Assembly (NCBI GenBank): GCA_943737045.1
Contig: CALSFV010000359.1
Span: 1 to 64,000 of the forward strand
DNA length: 64,000 nucleotides
Direction: 5' to 3'
Source of the DNA: Parapristionchus giblindavisi
Lineage: Eukaryota; Nematoda; Chromadorea; Rhabditida; Diplogasteridae
Part shown: positions 23,120 through 49,057 of the stretch, piece by piece
Layout: each line of letters opens with the position of its first letter
Position numbering within the stretch: position 1 is the first letter of the stretch
The notes under the pieces: model-generated
Database searches by the model: none
Told to the model about the DNA's origin: nothing
Seen by the model: the letters and a program-made list of their open reading frames with translations, nothing else
Program-made: the position numbers and the translations under genes

Positions 23120-23990
23120 AACGCCAATGCATACCGTACCCCTTACACTCATTGTCAAACACACGTACCGTACCCTCACATTCCAACACTCCTACCGTAC
23201 CCCTCACAATCAAACACTCCTACCGTATCCTACACACTCAAACACTCCTACCGTACCCATCACACTCCAACACTCCTACCGTATCCTACACACTCAAACA
23301 CTCCTACCGTACCCCTCACACTCCAACACTCCTACCGTATCCTACACACTCAAACACTCCTACCGTATCCTACACACTCAAACACTCCTACCGTACCCCT
23401 CACACTCAAACACTCCTACCGTATCCTACACACTCAAACACTCCTACCGTACCCCTCACACTCCAACACTCCTACGGTATCCTACACACTCAAACACTCC
23501 TACCGTACCCCTCACACTCCAACACTCCTACCGTATCCTACACACTCAAACACTCCTACCGTACCCCTCACACTCAAACACTCCTACCGTATCCTACACA
23601 CTCAAACACTCCTACCGTACCCCTCACACTCCAACACTCCTACCGTATCCTACACACTCAAACACTCCTACCGTACCCCTCACACTCCAACACTCCTACC
23701 GTATCCTACACACTCAAACACTCCTACCGTACCCCTCACACTCCAACACTCCTACCGTATCCTACACACTCAAACACTCCTACCGTACCCCTCACACTCC
23801 AACACTCCTACCGTATCCTACACACTCAAACACTCCTACCGTACCCCTCACACTCCAACACTCCTACCGTATCCTACACACTCAAACACTCCTACCGTAC
23901 CCCTCACACTCCAACACTCCTACCGTATCCTACACACTCAAACACTCCTACCGTACCCCTCACACTCCAACACTCCTACCGTACCCCTGA
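23120..23990. repeat. TACCGTA satellite in a VPS8 copy A intron
   Basis: About 15 units of 56 bases. Each unit is two related halves, ACTCCTACCGTATCCTACAC and ACTCCTACCGTACCCCTCAC, followed by ACTCAAAC or ACTCCAAC. The long open plus frames (287 and 310 residues, Tyr/Pro/His/Thr repeats) follow from the repeat. Copy D has about 270 bases of it, copy B about 120 and copy C one unit. Confidence 0.95.
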
Positions 23991-24895
23991 CACTCACCAC
24001 AAGTTGCTGCAACGCCTCCGCTCCTTCCGCATGTTGTACTCTGGCAAAGGCATGGAGCACACGGGATTCGTGATCACACGATGAGACAATCGATGAGAGC
24101 AGAGAAGAGTACTCACTGTAACGGAATTGAGGTAGATCAATGAATATTGATTGACTCTAGCTTAGGGAAGGATAATATATGAAGATAGGAGAAAGTTCGG
24201 CGGTGTATCAACTTGATCACTTGATATTAACTTGAGGTAGATCAATGAATATTGGGAACTTCTCTGGTTTTTATGACCCAGGTTATTGCGAAATTAGAAA
24301 TACACACGGTATTTTTCCGTGATTGACCGCGCAGGAGAGCATAATAAACATACATGGGCGGGGGATCCGAACGAAAAATGGTTAATTTTACAGAAGGCCT
24401 TCACTTTTTTCAAAAATTTCGCCTAAACGTCATTTTTACTGGGGGTATTCCACAAAATTTCGAAAAACCCTAATTGAGTTTTTGAGAGAGTAGAGTGTGC
24501 AATCAAGAAAGAGACCTGGTCCAACAAACAGAGAAGTACCGAATATTGATTGACTAGGTTAGGGTAGGCTAATATATGTAGATAGGAGATTTTTTCATAT
24601 TTCATCTTTCCATAAACTATATCAGAAAAAACTATTCATATCTATGAAATATGCATTCCTTGCTACATGTATCCACCAAGTGCGCTAATGCATCACTAAA
24701 AGACAGAGCGAGAACAGGCACAGTAGATATACCTGTAGGTTCCCGAGGCGAACACGGGATACTGTAGCAGGGATTCCATGATATCGATCGCCCTCTCCGT
24801 TCCGCCCTCCAGTACCCGCTCCTCTCCTCTCTCTGATCCTCTTCCTCGTATCCGGTATCGTCCTTCTTCGAAGCTCGATTAGATACTCCTATAAC

Positions 24896-24943
<48 letters not shown>

Positions 24944-25931
24944 GATAATAATAATATTTTTATGAGGTTGTAATGGAAAGCATACGCGGGTACAAAATAC
25001 AGCAAGTACAAAATGTTCGAGTGCAAGAAAGTATTCTAATGAATTATTTTCCGGATTCTACTTCATGGCAAGCGCAGATATTTAAAGACCATCAAGACAT
25101 ACGCGAACGATGAACCGATGAATAGAAGATAGAATTGAACCTCAGTGATCTATGGAGGATTCCTGCTATGACTCTCCCCCCCCCCCATGTAATAAAGATT
25201 GTAATATTGCAATATGTGGTTGCAATGGAAAGCATACGCGGGCGGCATTTTTGTCGCTAGCGGTAAGACCCAAACTGTTTGGCGCCCTAGCCACCCGGCT
25301 TTAATTTCCAGCGACAAAAGATTGCTCCGCGTATAATGGAAGGTATACGCAGTACGTACCACAGTAGAGCAAATCAAAAGTAGACAGATGTGTGCCAGAA
25401 CTAGGATAATTGCGGAACATATAATGGTATTAAATAGGACAACGTTTTGTGCAAATAATTCACCTGTAGATGTTCCACGACCAGCGACGCCGTCGACGTT
25501 GAGCACAGCGAGGAGAGAGCCTGAATCAGGGAAATTGTTTAAAAAATATAAATAAAAAACACATTTTGGATATACGCAACAAAAGTAGCAAGGTGGGCTC
25601 AGAGATAAAGGGAAGAAACCCGTTGATATCTCGTTTCTAAACCCTTTCATTTCCTTTAGTTCAGACTTCTTAGCAATATATGACATCTACCGAAATTATA
25701 ATACTAATTATAATTCAAAGGTTCCGTAGTTATGCGAGAAGAGCACATATATCACATAAATCAATCGATTATCGATTAACTTTCCCAAAGTGGGCGGAGT
25801 CTACAACAAACCTCGACGTTTTCCTTGAGAAACTCTGTGATACTCTTACGCTCCTCTCTCGTCAATTCCGATTGCACGAGACGTGTGGACACGTCGAAGA
25901 AGGCATCCTGAGTGGAAAAGGAGGGTTACGG

Positions 25932-26010
25932 TAGTTCAAGACTACGGTAGATCAAGATTACGGTAGTTTAAGATTACGGTAGTTCAAGGTTACGGTAGAT
26001 CCATATCGAT
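25932..26010. repeat. TACGGTAGTTCAAGAT tandem motif, VPS8 copy A intron
   Basis: About five 16-base units of TTACGGTAGWTCAAGA. Equivalent arrays lie at 34998-35172 in copy B and 57228-57395 in copy C. Confidence 0.85.
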
Positions 26011-26469
26011 TGACACCTACCGTAGACACAGGCGGTGCTAGATAGCACTTGAGCAGATCGATGAAGCGACGTTGCAATCGATAAATGTGCGAACATATTG
26101 CTACCCTGAAGATTCGAAAAAATCAATAAATATTTTCGAAAAAAATCAATAAAAATCGCCCAATCAATAAATAATCCACCCATACCGTAGTGGTTTCGCG
26201 CTCAGTCTCAGCACGCGCTCCATGTCGATGCCGGCCACGTAGCGCATTACCTGAGATGGATCAAATTTAATCAATAAATCAATTTTAAATTAACCAAAAA
26301 ATCAATAAAATGTCTAGGATACCGTACCCCAACTACCGACTGCTCTTCAGATGGAGTGAGCGCGGGCATCCGCAGAAGGTGCTCGATCGCCTAAACTTGG
26401 TATTACTTATTACTCTGAGGATGAAATCTCAAACCCCTTATATAAAGAAACCCATGAACGGTTGTCGGC

Positions 26470-26500
26470 AAACGAGGGTCATTATCATTATCGAACTATC
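26470..26500. other. Duplication junction between VPS8 copies A and B
   Basis: Copy A follows the copy B intron (35534 onward) up to CATGAACGGTTGTCGGCAAACGA, the left part of an M4 hairpin MITE. It then switches to the sequence found downstream of a VPS8 RING exon. The same junction occurs at about 57836-57866. Confidence 0.7.
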
Positions 26501-27137
26501 GATAAGATTAATGAGATAATACTCAATCTCTCCTTTTCGGCTGTTGGAGAAGAAAACGTTAGATGAGGTTGGCGAGTTTCAATCTACATTTAGGTATTTA
26601 CACATCGACAGAATTGCGAGAAACAGTCCATCATTTCAAGTATAACTTCTGCGAAACTTGAATCATGCAGGATTTGATGATTTTCAGATAAGACCCATTT
26701 CCTCAATTTTGCTAAATGCTCGCCCAAGGAAAGCAAAAAAATAACGATTTTTCCAAATATTAATTTAGAAATAGTTATTTATCCATATGAAAAAAACTGT
26801 GATTGTGCCGAAGACGTGTGAACAAAGTATTCCTTGTGGTGAATCAATTAACAAATACGAATATATAGTAATTATAATAATTTATCACAGTCGATATGAG
26901 CAAACTATAAATATAAAATGTACGAATCTGATATATAAATCTGAGAAAAAACAATCAATAAAAAGTAGGCTCTAAGTATGGAATCAACCGATATGAGAAT
27001 TAAATAGATATCTGAACAATCTAGACTATATTATAAATATTGATTATGCATGGTAGAAAATGGAACACATATTGATATTGGAGATTCTTAACTTACAAAT
27101 GTACAGTACCCTATGGCACCGATCAATCAATCAATAT

Positions 27138-40848
<13,711 letters not shown>

Positions 40849-41081
40849 CTGACAACACAATTTATTTATTTATTTATTTTATTTTATTTGAACAATAACA
40901 ATTACAGTATTTAAACTCCGGATTCGCAGGGTAATATTACAGTAAGTAGCGCGCAAAGAGTAATTTACTGTTTACTTACTTTTATGCTGTAAATACACGA
41001 AATGACAAAACAGTAACAAAAAAGTAAGTTACTTTTTGCGCACTACTTACTGCAATGTTACCCTAGAAAACCGGAGAAGGC

Positions 41082-41440
41082 ATAGCTAATTTGAAAATCT
41101 CCGCACTGGCCATGCTCTTCCGCTTTCTTTATCTACGAGAGAGTGTTGCCAGGTCGGAGAGTTTCAAATTAGCTGGGGATGTGCCTTTAAAAGAGCAAAC
41201 GGATATGAATAAATCGGCTCCAAAGAGTCTATGATACCACAATAACACCGACATAGGTCGAAATAATAATAAGGTTATAGGTTTTCAAAATCCGGTCAGG
41301 TTTTTCGATTTTTGTGGAATGGAGAGAAACCTCTCTCAATGGCCTCTTCATCGCGCACACTATTTCTCTGCCCCCCCCCCCCTCTAACAACAAGAGAGCG
41401 TAGAGCGATGAAGAGGCCGTCGACAAAGGCGTCAGCCCCT
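41082..41440. mobile_element. Adjacent MITEs: M1 (41082-41190), M6 part (41249-41322), M2 (41330-41440)
   Basis: Three elements lie upstream of the first visible VPS8 exon. M1 ends in GGGATGTGCCTTTAA, the M6 half starts CATAGGTCGAA, and M2 ends in CCCCTTTAA. Confidence 0.7.
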
Positions 41441-41872
41441 TTAAAGGAGAGGGAGATGAGGATGGGTAGAAGGTGGGGGATCAATTGATCACACCTACTT
41501 ATTTACTGCCCAAGACATGGTCTCGATCGACAGTTGCCCGATATTCCCCCCCCCCCCCAAGGAAATTTTCTAACCACGGCACTACAACCAAAGGGATAGC
41601 TTATTATCGATTGACTATACTTTTCTTAATTATCGATTAGATGATCCTACCAGAGATTCTCTCTTCTTGCTTAAAGGGAGACTGCCATTCAAAAATTTCT
41701 CCTCAATATCATTTAATCTTATGCTAACTAGACAATTTAAAGTTTAAAAAAAATTTTCTTGAAACTTTTAGATGTTTAATTGAAACAACGGTAACAATAA
41801 ATCGTTCCGATATGCACAGATCATGATCGCTGGACACAAAAATCAATATATCGTTACCGTACCCATCATTCT

Positions 41873-41986
41873 ACCGAGATGGAGGGATGATCTCACAAGA
41901 ACTATCGAGCCTACATGGTGGAGTATGAATAGTCACGACTTTATTCGCTCCATCCCTCATCTAGCGATGATCGCTTGACGTGAATA

Positions 41987-42020
<34 letters not shown>
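41873..42020 (+). mobile_element. 5'-truncated LINE tail with (ATT)n 3' end
   Basis: A 148-base insert ending in 15 ATT units, bounded by the 12-base repeat ACCCATCATTCT (41861-41872 and 42021-42032). The duplication spans a probable splice donor (minus strand AATGATGG|GT). Confidence 0.75.
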
Positions 42021-42022
<2 letters not shown>

Positions 42023-42023
<1 letters not shown>

Positions 42024-42114
42024 CATCATTCTGCTCTTCACCGCACAATCCTGCGTGTAACCGACGGATGTCGTGGACGAAAGCGCTGACGATACCGGAC
42101 GTCCACCATCTATT

Positions 42115-42169
<55 letters not shown>

Positions 42170-42274
42170 TAAATAAATAAATATATAACCTAGCAGTGAT
42201 GCGTCATCGTCGACGTCGAGGAAGGACACGCCCTCCAGAAGGCCCGACGCCGTCCCTCCATCCTCCCATGAAGA
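42023..42274 (-). CDS. Two candidate 5' exons, possibly of VPS8 copy B
   Basis: Exon 42190-42274 (TTTCAG acceptor; SSWEDGGTASGLLEGVSFLD then VDDDASLL, GTTATA donor) joins in phase to exon 42023-42109 (DGGRPVSSALSSTTSVGYTQ then DCAVKSRMMG). The acidic, Ser-rich sequence would suit the disordered N-terminus of VPS8. The exit phase (1) does not match the next VPS8 exon (phase 0), so exons are missing between them. An unrelated gene cannot be excluded. Confidence 0.35.
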
Positions 42275-43849
42275 CTGAAATGGGAATACAAGGAATGATG
42301 GTCACCATGTTATCGAGAATAGATCAACACCCTGGTAGAGCGTTCATTGAAAATATGCCAAAATTCCAAGAACAATAACGGTATTGTGCGTATAAAATGT
42401 ACTTGCGTAAGAAAATGGCACTGTGCTCTAAAGAACGGAAGTCGTTCAAAGGCTAGATCTCGCCCCGCCTCTCGATTGTCTCTCCGCTGCCTCTCCCTAA
42501 CCCGGCTGACCTTCGCCGCGCGCTATTTGATATAAAAGAGAGAGGCAGAGTTTCTGAACCATGCAAAACAAGTAGTAGACTCTTCTACAAATAAAACAAG
42601 TAATTTTTATACGCTCAATATGGTACACCATGGTGTCCTTACCCTTCAGTGTTTTTTTTCACTTTTACACACACACACTCTCTCTCTCTCTCTCAATGCT
42701 TTTCACTGCCAAGTCATACCCGCTTTCAAAACGATAGTAATGAATAAAAGATGCGTTTGCTGTTGATCACATGGAATGGAGAATAATCCTGAATATGAAG
42801 ATGATTATCGATTAGATTAGTGAGATGAGAGTACTTCAACTTCTTCTCGTTTAATAATAATAATAATATTTATTTCCTTATGCGCTACATTAAAACAGAT
42901 GAAAGAAATTTGATAGATGGAGAATAAATAAATTAATAAGGGAATGCTTATAGCTGCAATAACTAGATCACAGCATTGGGGGTTGGGAGGGGTATGGAAA
43001 TTTTATTGGGTTTTAAAGGGGGAACTCAACCATGACACCATGATCCCTCTCTTTGACGATTATTCGGTGCAATATGGTACAAGTGAACAAGTGATTGCAA
43101 TGTGCAGTGCATAATTAGAGTGAGCGAGGATGCTTGTGTTGCACGGAGGCTTATGACCGGGTGGAGGAGGCTGTGATAAACATCGTCATTGAGGAAGACC
43201 AAGGGTCGGAAGGGAGTTCATGAAGACAATTACTAAAGTGTAATGGTAGGACCTACTGAGAATGAGATGTGAAAGAATAAATAAATAAAAAGCAACGAAA
43301 TAAGATAACTAATAACTAGCGAAGAGTGGGGCGTAGAGAGATAGGGAGAGAGTACAAAGAGGGAGAGATGAGAAGAAGAGAAGAGAAAAGTGCAAAAAAT
43401 AAACAAAAAAGGATCTCTCACAAGTTTTTTTTTAAATTCATGTTTTCTTAAAAATTCATCGTGTATCGTGTCTTATTGCCTTGTTGGTCTGAATGATCTT
43501 GAGATAGATTTAGAATGTAGTCGCGAAAAACTGAAAAACTGAAGAGATTAGCAAACTATAATAGAAATATATTTATTTAAAATGATTCACGAATTTGTCT
43601 ACTGAATGCTAGTGAGCTGTTGTTGGAAACCAAACTATTATCGAGTGAGTTCCATTTGTTTACTACTCTATTAGTCAAAAAGTTTGAAAAGCGATTTGAG
43701 CGGCAACTATGACGGTTGAGTTTTAAATTGTTGAGCAACTATGACGTTTCGAGTGTTAGACTAGAAAATGTTAGATGAGGGTGACGAGTTTCAATCTATT
43801 TTATTGCCACATCGGTAGAATTGTGAGATATAGTCCATCATATCAAGTA
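42275..43849. other. No recognisable gene
   Basis: 42113-42168 (just before) and 42850-42870 hold AAT units. 42665-42700 is (CA)n(CT)n. From about 42780 the DNA resembles the sequence downstream of the VPS8 RING exons (21560-22150), so copy C's downstream flank starts there. The rest is AT-rich with no coding signal. Confidence 0.45.
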
Positions 43850-44338
43850 CAGCCCCGCAGAATCTCCCTTCGTGTATGTGATCCCGGGGATCCCCGGGAT
43901 CCCCCCGTGCTCCTCGATTTTTTGTGCTGTGAATATTGAATATCAGGTGTGACAATTGTCCCTATTGTTGTCCTCTTTACTTGAACTATTTTATCAAGGA
44001 AAATTTGGAATTTTCGAACGCTTGTCAATTAAATTGTCCTAAGAAATAGAAATGCCGAAAAAAGTCACTTTGAGATTAATAAAGCCGAATGTGCGCGAGT
44101 TCTTCAATATTTTTGCGCGGCATTTGCTAAAAATTAATAATTTCAATATCTGTTCTCGGGCTACGTAATTGATAAAATTCCAAACTGTCCTTGATAAAAT
44201 AGTTCAAGTAAAGAGGAAAACAATAGGAACAATTGTCACACCTGATATTCAATATTCACAGCACAAAAAATCGAGGAGCACGGGGGGATCCCGGGGATCC
44301 CCGGGATCACATACACGAAGGGAGATTCTGCGGGGCTG
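43850..44338. mobile_element. Tc1/mariner-type MITE with TA duplication
   Basis: Ends CAGCCCCGCAGAATCTCCC and its complement, flanked by TA on each side. Copies A, B and D show the uninterrupted site (TCAAGTATAA). The arms of about 180 bases are nearly identical; the GGATCCCCGGGATCC core is itself palindromic. Confidence 0.85.
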
Positions 44339-44408
44339 TATAACTTCTACGAAACGTGGATCATGCAGGATTTGTCACTTTCACATGTGCCACTTGATGA
44401 TTTTCAGA

Positions 44409-44737
44409 CATAGGTCGAATACCTATGTAGGCTACCGATATTCAAAATCCGGTCAGGTTTTTCGATTTTTGACAAATGTGGCTCAAAACCCGGTCAGGAT
44501 TTTCGATTTTTGTGGAAGTTTGGCTAAAAATCCGGTCAGCTTTTTCGAGTTTTGTGAAATTTTGGCTCAAAATTCGGTCAGGCGTGGTACTTTGTAATAT
44601 ACTTTTCGACCTATGGGTATAACCATGAATATTCAGTGATTATAAGATTAATTAATTATTTTTCTGTTCCTATTATGACGATTATTTGCTAAAAAAATAC
44701 AAGATAGAGATGGTAGAGGGGAGAGAGAGATCAAGAA

Positions 44738-44788
<51 letters not shown>

Positions 44789-45467
44789 AAGAGAGAGAGA
44801 AAGTGGAGAACATGCTCTTCTCACTTCTTATCACAGTTTTTGCATAGAGCCTACCAAGGCCCCCACCACTCAAAATACGCACTGTCAACCCGGCGGATTC
44901 ATGCAACACCGTGCAGATGAAATACAGCAACGGAGATAGTCCACCGTTACGCAGAATCCATCTCGGACAAACAGAAATCAAAAGGTACACTACAAACTAT
45001 GAGACCTGACCGCATTTCGGGCTCTTTTTTGTTGTTTGAAAACCTGCTCGCATTTTGAAAATCAGTAACGCAGCTATTCGACCTATGCCCACAAAGCGCC
45101 ATTACAATCTCTCGTTTGATTCCCGGTGAATTCTCGTCGCGCACAACTACTGAAAGTGATCGGATATTTGATAGAATGAGGAGCCGTAAAAGAGCGAGAA
45201 TTCAAAATGTGCCAACTGAGGAGTAATAATAATAATTTATCGATTCTTGAGCAAGAGAAAGTAACAAATATTCTGTAAATAATAAATATCGAATAAAATA
45301 GGAAGAACGACGAAAATGCTGCGATATCTAGATCGCTCGGTCAGAGTCATAGGACGAATAGCTAGGCTATCGGTTTTCAAAATGCGGTCAGGTTTTTCGA
45401 TTTTTGTGAAATTATGGCTGAAAATCCGGTCAGACTTGGTACTTTGTAACATACTTTTCGACCTATG
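44409..45467. mobile_element. Composite hAT-like element with 8-bp duplication
   Basis: Starts CATAGGTCGAA, ends TTCGACCTATG, flanked by TTTTCAGA (44401-44408 and 45468-45475). Copies A and B show the empty site. It contains a complete short M6 element at its left end (to 44615), M6 pieces at 44997-45089 and 45348-45467, and about 380 bases of other DNA with a (GA)n tract. Confidence 0.7.
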
Positions 45468-46307
45468 TTTTCAGATAAGAAACCATTGCGTCAATTTCGC
45501 TAAATGCCCGTCCAAGGAAAGCAAAAAATAACAATATTTCTACGTGTTGATTTAGAAATAGTTATTTATCCATATGCAAAAAAAAACTGTGATTGTGCCG
45601 AAAACGTGTGACCAAAGTATGCCTTGCGATGAATCAATTAACAAATACGAATATATAGTAATTACAATAATTTATCACAGTCGATATGAGCAAATTATAA
45701 ATATAATATGTACGAATCTGATATATAAATCTGAGAAAAAATCAATCAGTAAAAGTAGGCTCTAAGTATGAAATCAACCGATATGAGAATTAAATAGATC
45801 TCTGAACAATCTAAGCTATATTATAAATATTGATTATGCATGGTAGAAAAAAGAACACATATTGATTGGAGATTCTTAACTTACAAATGTACAGTACCCT
45901 ATGGCACCGATCAATCAATCAATATCTACAAATTCCCGGCAGGACCCAGATATGGCTCGTCGTCCCACAGTTCGAAGATGTTCCGTCGCTTGTGTGGCCG
46001 ACGATCGTCACGACCAAACAGCACACGACGGGTTACGGTAGACGACGACTTTTCCCAATCACTGCCCATATCTACCGTATCCAGACAGCGATCAGCACCA
46101 TCAGCGAAATCGCACACTGGACACACTTTCTTCCCGGTGGACCAACAATCTTGATGCTGCATGTGACCACAACTATAAAGAAAATCGATCAATATGTGAT
46201 TATCGATAACAAAATCAATAAATCTTTTTTCTCTGGATAAATTTCAAGGTTACCGCTACGAACAAACACAAAATCAATCATTAAATAATCTGGACTCGCG
46301 GTCAAAA

Positions 46308-46404
46308 CCAAGTACCAAGCCTGACCGGATTTTGAACCAAATTTGCCAAAAATCAAAAACCTGACCGGATTTTGAAAATCGATAACCTAGCTATTCGACC
46401 TATG
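46308..46404. mobile_element. M6 (hAT-like) remnant
   Basis: AGTACCAAGCCTGACCGG to GCTATTCGACCTATG. Its left end is missing. It abuts the fold-back element that follows. Confidence 0.65.
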
Positions 46405-48787
46405 AGGCCGTTTGCGTAAGAGTCGAACAAGGGTTGGCACAGGCCAAAAATTTTAATACCCTCAAAACTTGTGTATAGGGATTATCGTCCCGCTGATGAA
46501 GATGTGCATAGTCTTTTTGGCCCCAGTGGTCCCGCAACGCCTGGGACGGATTACGGTAACATCACGTTTTCAAGTCGTTCTCGGTCCGTGGTTGAGCTAG
46601 AGGTATGAAAATTTGGCTCCTGGGTCAGAATTCGATGGCGATGTTGGCTGTCTACGTCATTAGTTTTGAAAAGTTTTCAAAAGGTTGATTAGTGGAAATT
46701 TTGATGGACACGGATGCGGGCATAGCGAGTATGACAGTTCGAACCGGTGTGACGAGAGCATTCCAATGATGTATTATGAGCCCATACGTACATTGCCATC
46801 TTAATATTGCCTCGATATAGTGAGCTGCGAAAGAGGTACAGTGTAGCCTAAAAGTCATCGGACACTTTTTCGTTTTTTTATAACTTTTGATCCAGGAAAG
46901 CAATCAAGCTGATCTTTTGAGTCAATGTACAGAATTTATCAAGGGATACAACCATGATGTGTTGGTGTAATTAAATTAGGTCACTGTTGCATAGTAATGA
47001 TTCTATCGAAATACACTTTTTTGAAAAATTACATTTCTTTGGTGAAAGGTCCTGTTCTTCTGAAACACTGTGAGAGTGGAGATCCCCACTAGGGCTGTAC
47101 AGTCAAACAATCCGGAATGGCTCCGACTCCGATTTCAAGCTGTGGCAGGGTTGCAACTTTGGCCTCCAAAATTTATAACTCAGCTTCTAGATGTGCTAAC
47201 AACCCATTCTATTGGCTGAAATGATGCTAGTGTCGAGTAATGTTTATCCCCTTAATATGGTAGTCATAGCTCGCCATTTGCCCTCAGGGCATAAATTATA
47301 TTTTTTTGAAGGAGGACTGATTTTGAGACCCTACAGTTCAGAGGGCAGGACTTCTAAAATTATGGTTCCTGCGCAAGCAGCTTAGCAATGTATCATATAA
47401 TTATATCCCTTATTTTGGTTTACTTCCGATTCCTTTCAGATCCGTAGCAAAAGTTATGCTGAGGTCTACTCGGTTTCAGCGATCAAAGATCAACATACAA
47501 AGATCAAAGATCAATGTTCAGCAATAGTGTAAAAACTTTTGTGAACATCTCTAACATGCATATCTACTTTGAAAATAAGAGATTTCATCAATAGAGGCCC
47601 AGGAACTAGAGCAGTAAGAATGAAAGCGTAAGAGCAGGCACCGAGTAGACCTCAGCATTACTTTTGCTACGGATCTGAAAGGAATCGGAAGTAAACCAAA
47701 ATAAGGGATATAATTATATGATACATTGCTAAGCTGCTTGCGCAGGAACCATAATTTTAGAAGACCTGCCCTCTGAACTGTAGGGTCTCAAAATCAGTCC
47801 TCCTTCAAAAAAATATAATTTATGCCCTGAGGGCAAATGGCGAGCTATGACTACCATATTAGGGGGATAAACATTACTCGACACTAGCATCATTTCAGCC
47901 AATAGAATGGGTTGTTAGCACATCTAGAAGCTGAGTTATAAATTTTGGAGGCCAAATTTGCAACCCTGCCACAGCTTAAAATCGGAGTCGGAGCCATTCC
48001 GGATTGTTTGACTGTACAGCCCTAGTGGGGATCTCCACTCTCACAGTGTTTCAGAAGAACAGGGCCTTTCACCAAAGAAATGTAATTTTTCAAAAAAGTG
48101 TATTTCGATAGAATCATTACTATGCAACAGTGAACTAATTTAATTACACCAACACAGCATGGTTGTATCCCTTGATAAATTCTGTACATTGACTCAAAAG
48201 ATCAGCTTGATTGCTTTCCTGGATCAAAAGTTATAAAAAAACGAAAAAGTGTCCGATGACTTTTAGGCTACACTGTAAACAAGAGTACTCTCTCAATTCC
48301 GCGCGCTCTATCGCACTCTCAAGAGAGCGCGGCGAAATGAGAGAGTGTCGAGAGAGCGCGCGGAATAGAGAGACGCAGACAACTCCTCGTGATTTTGCAG
48401 ACAACTCCTCGTGATTTTTTTTCCTCTCGTCACGCCGGCTCGAACTGTCATACTCGCTATGCCCGCATCCGTGTCCATCAAAATTTCCAATAATCAACCT
48501 TTTGAAAACTTTTCAAAACTAATGATGTAGACAGCCATCATCGAATTCTGACCCAGGAGCCCAATTTTCATACCTCTAGCTCAACCATGGACCGAGAACG
48601 ACTTGAAAACGTGATGTTACCGTAATCCCGCCCAGGCGATGCGGGACCACTGGAGCCAAAATGACTATGCACATCTTCATCAGCGAGGTCGATAACCCCT
48701 ATACACAAGTTTTGAGGGCATTAAAATTTTTGGCCTGTGCCAACCCTCCCCCAGATTTGCCCGACTCTTACACGAACGGCCTCGTAT
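46405..48787. mobile_element. Fold-back element with a second element inside
   Basis: Outer ends AGGCCGTTTGCGTAAGAGTC and GACTCTTACACGAACGGCCT, with arms to about 46755 and from about 48425. The loop is interrupted by the Tc1-like element 46839-48275. The loop remainder (48280-48380) is itself a hairpin of GAGAGAGCGCGCGGAAT arms. No coding frame. Confidence 0.8.
46839..48275. mobile_element. Tc1-like fold-back element, nested
   Basis: Ends CAGTGTAGCCTAAAAGTCAT and its exact complement, flanked by TA; the terminal CAGTG and ACTTTTTCG...TAACTTTTGATCC resemble Tc1-family ends. The two arms of nearly 600-700 bases are almost identical inverted copies around a spacer near 47530-47620. No transposase frame. 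Confidence 0.85.
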
Positions 48788-49057
48788 GCCATGAAGTAAT
48801 GTGAGAGAAATCAATACTTGTATAGGTAGCTGGCCTTCGTGATGGGACCCGCACATGATACGCACTCGGGAGCAACGATATGCGAATGACGACGAGTCGA
48901 GAGATTCTGAGATGGTTTAAGTCAGTCATACTGTCAATTGATTAATCAATCAATCAATCAATCAATTTTATCAAATCAATCAATTTTATCAAATCAAGTA
49001 CTGCCAATAAGTCATACTGTAGTATACTGTAATTGGAAAGAAAGTGATCTATCCTAA

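Larger units (their letters stand above)
22228..26390 (-). pseudogene. VPS8-like copy A: 3' exons with a fused, frameshifted exon
   Basis: Partial copy of the endosomal tether VPS8. Exons found: 26328-26390, 26186-26250, 26021-26105, 25812-25907, 25464-25520, fused 24733-24888, 23998-24115, 22649-22737 and the RING exon 22228-22474. The fused exon joins the start of the exon equivalent to 33694-33791 (EYLIELRRRTIPDTRKRIRER) to the middle of the one equivalent to 28739-28856. All exons that lie between them in copy B are missing. The join is out of frame: the fused exon ends in phase 0, so the next exon begins with TGA. The terminal RING exon is nevertheless intact (CGHMLHQDCW...CPVC). The intron at 22738-23997 holds a large TACCGTA satellite. 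No start exon is present, so this is a broken tandem duplicate. Confidence 0.85.

Noticed and set aside
23127..24084. 287- and 310-residue frames, and a CRISPR-like look of regular repeats
   Set aside because: They are tandem satellite units without unique spacers, in a VPS8 intron of an animal genome; the frames are by-products.
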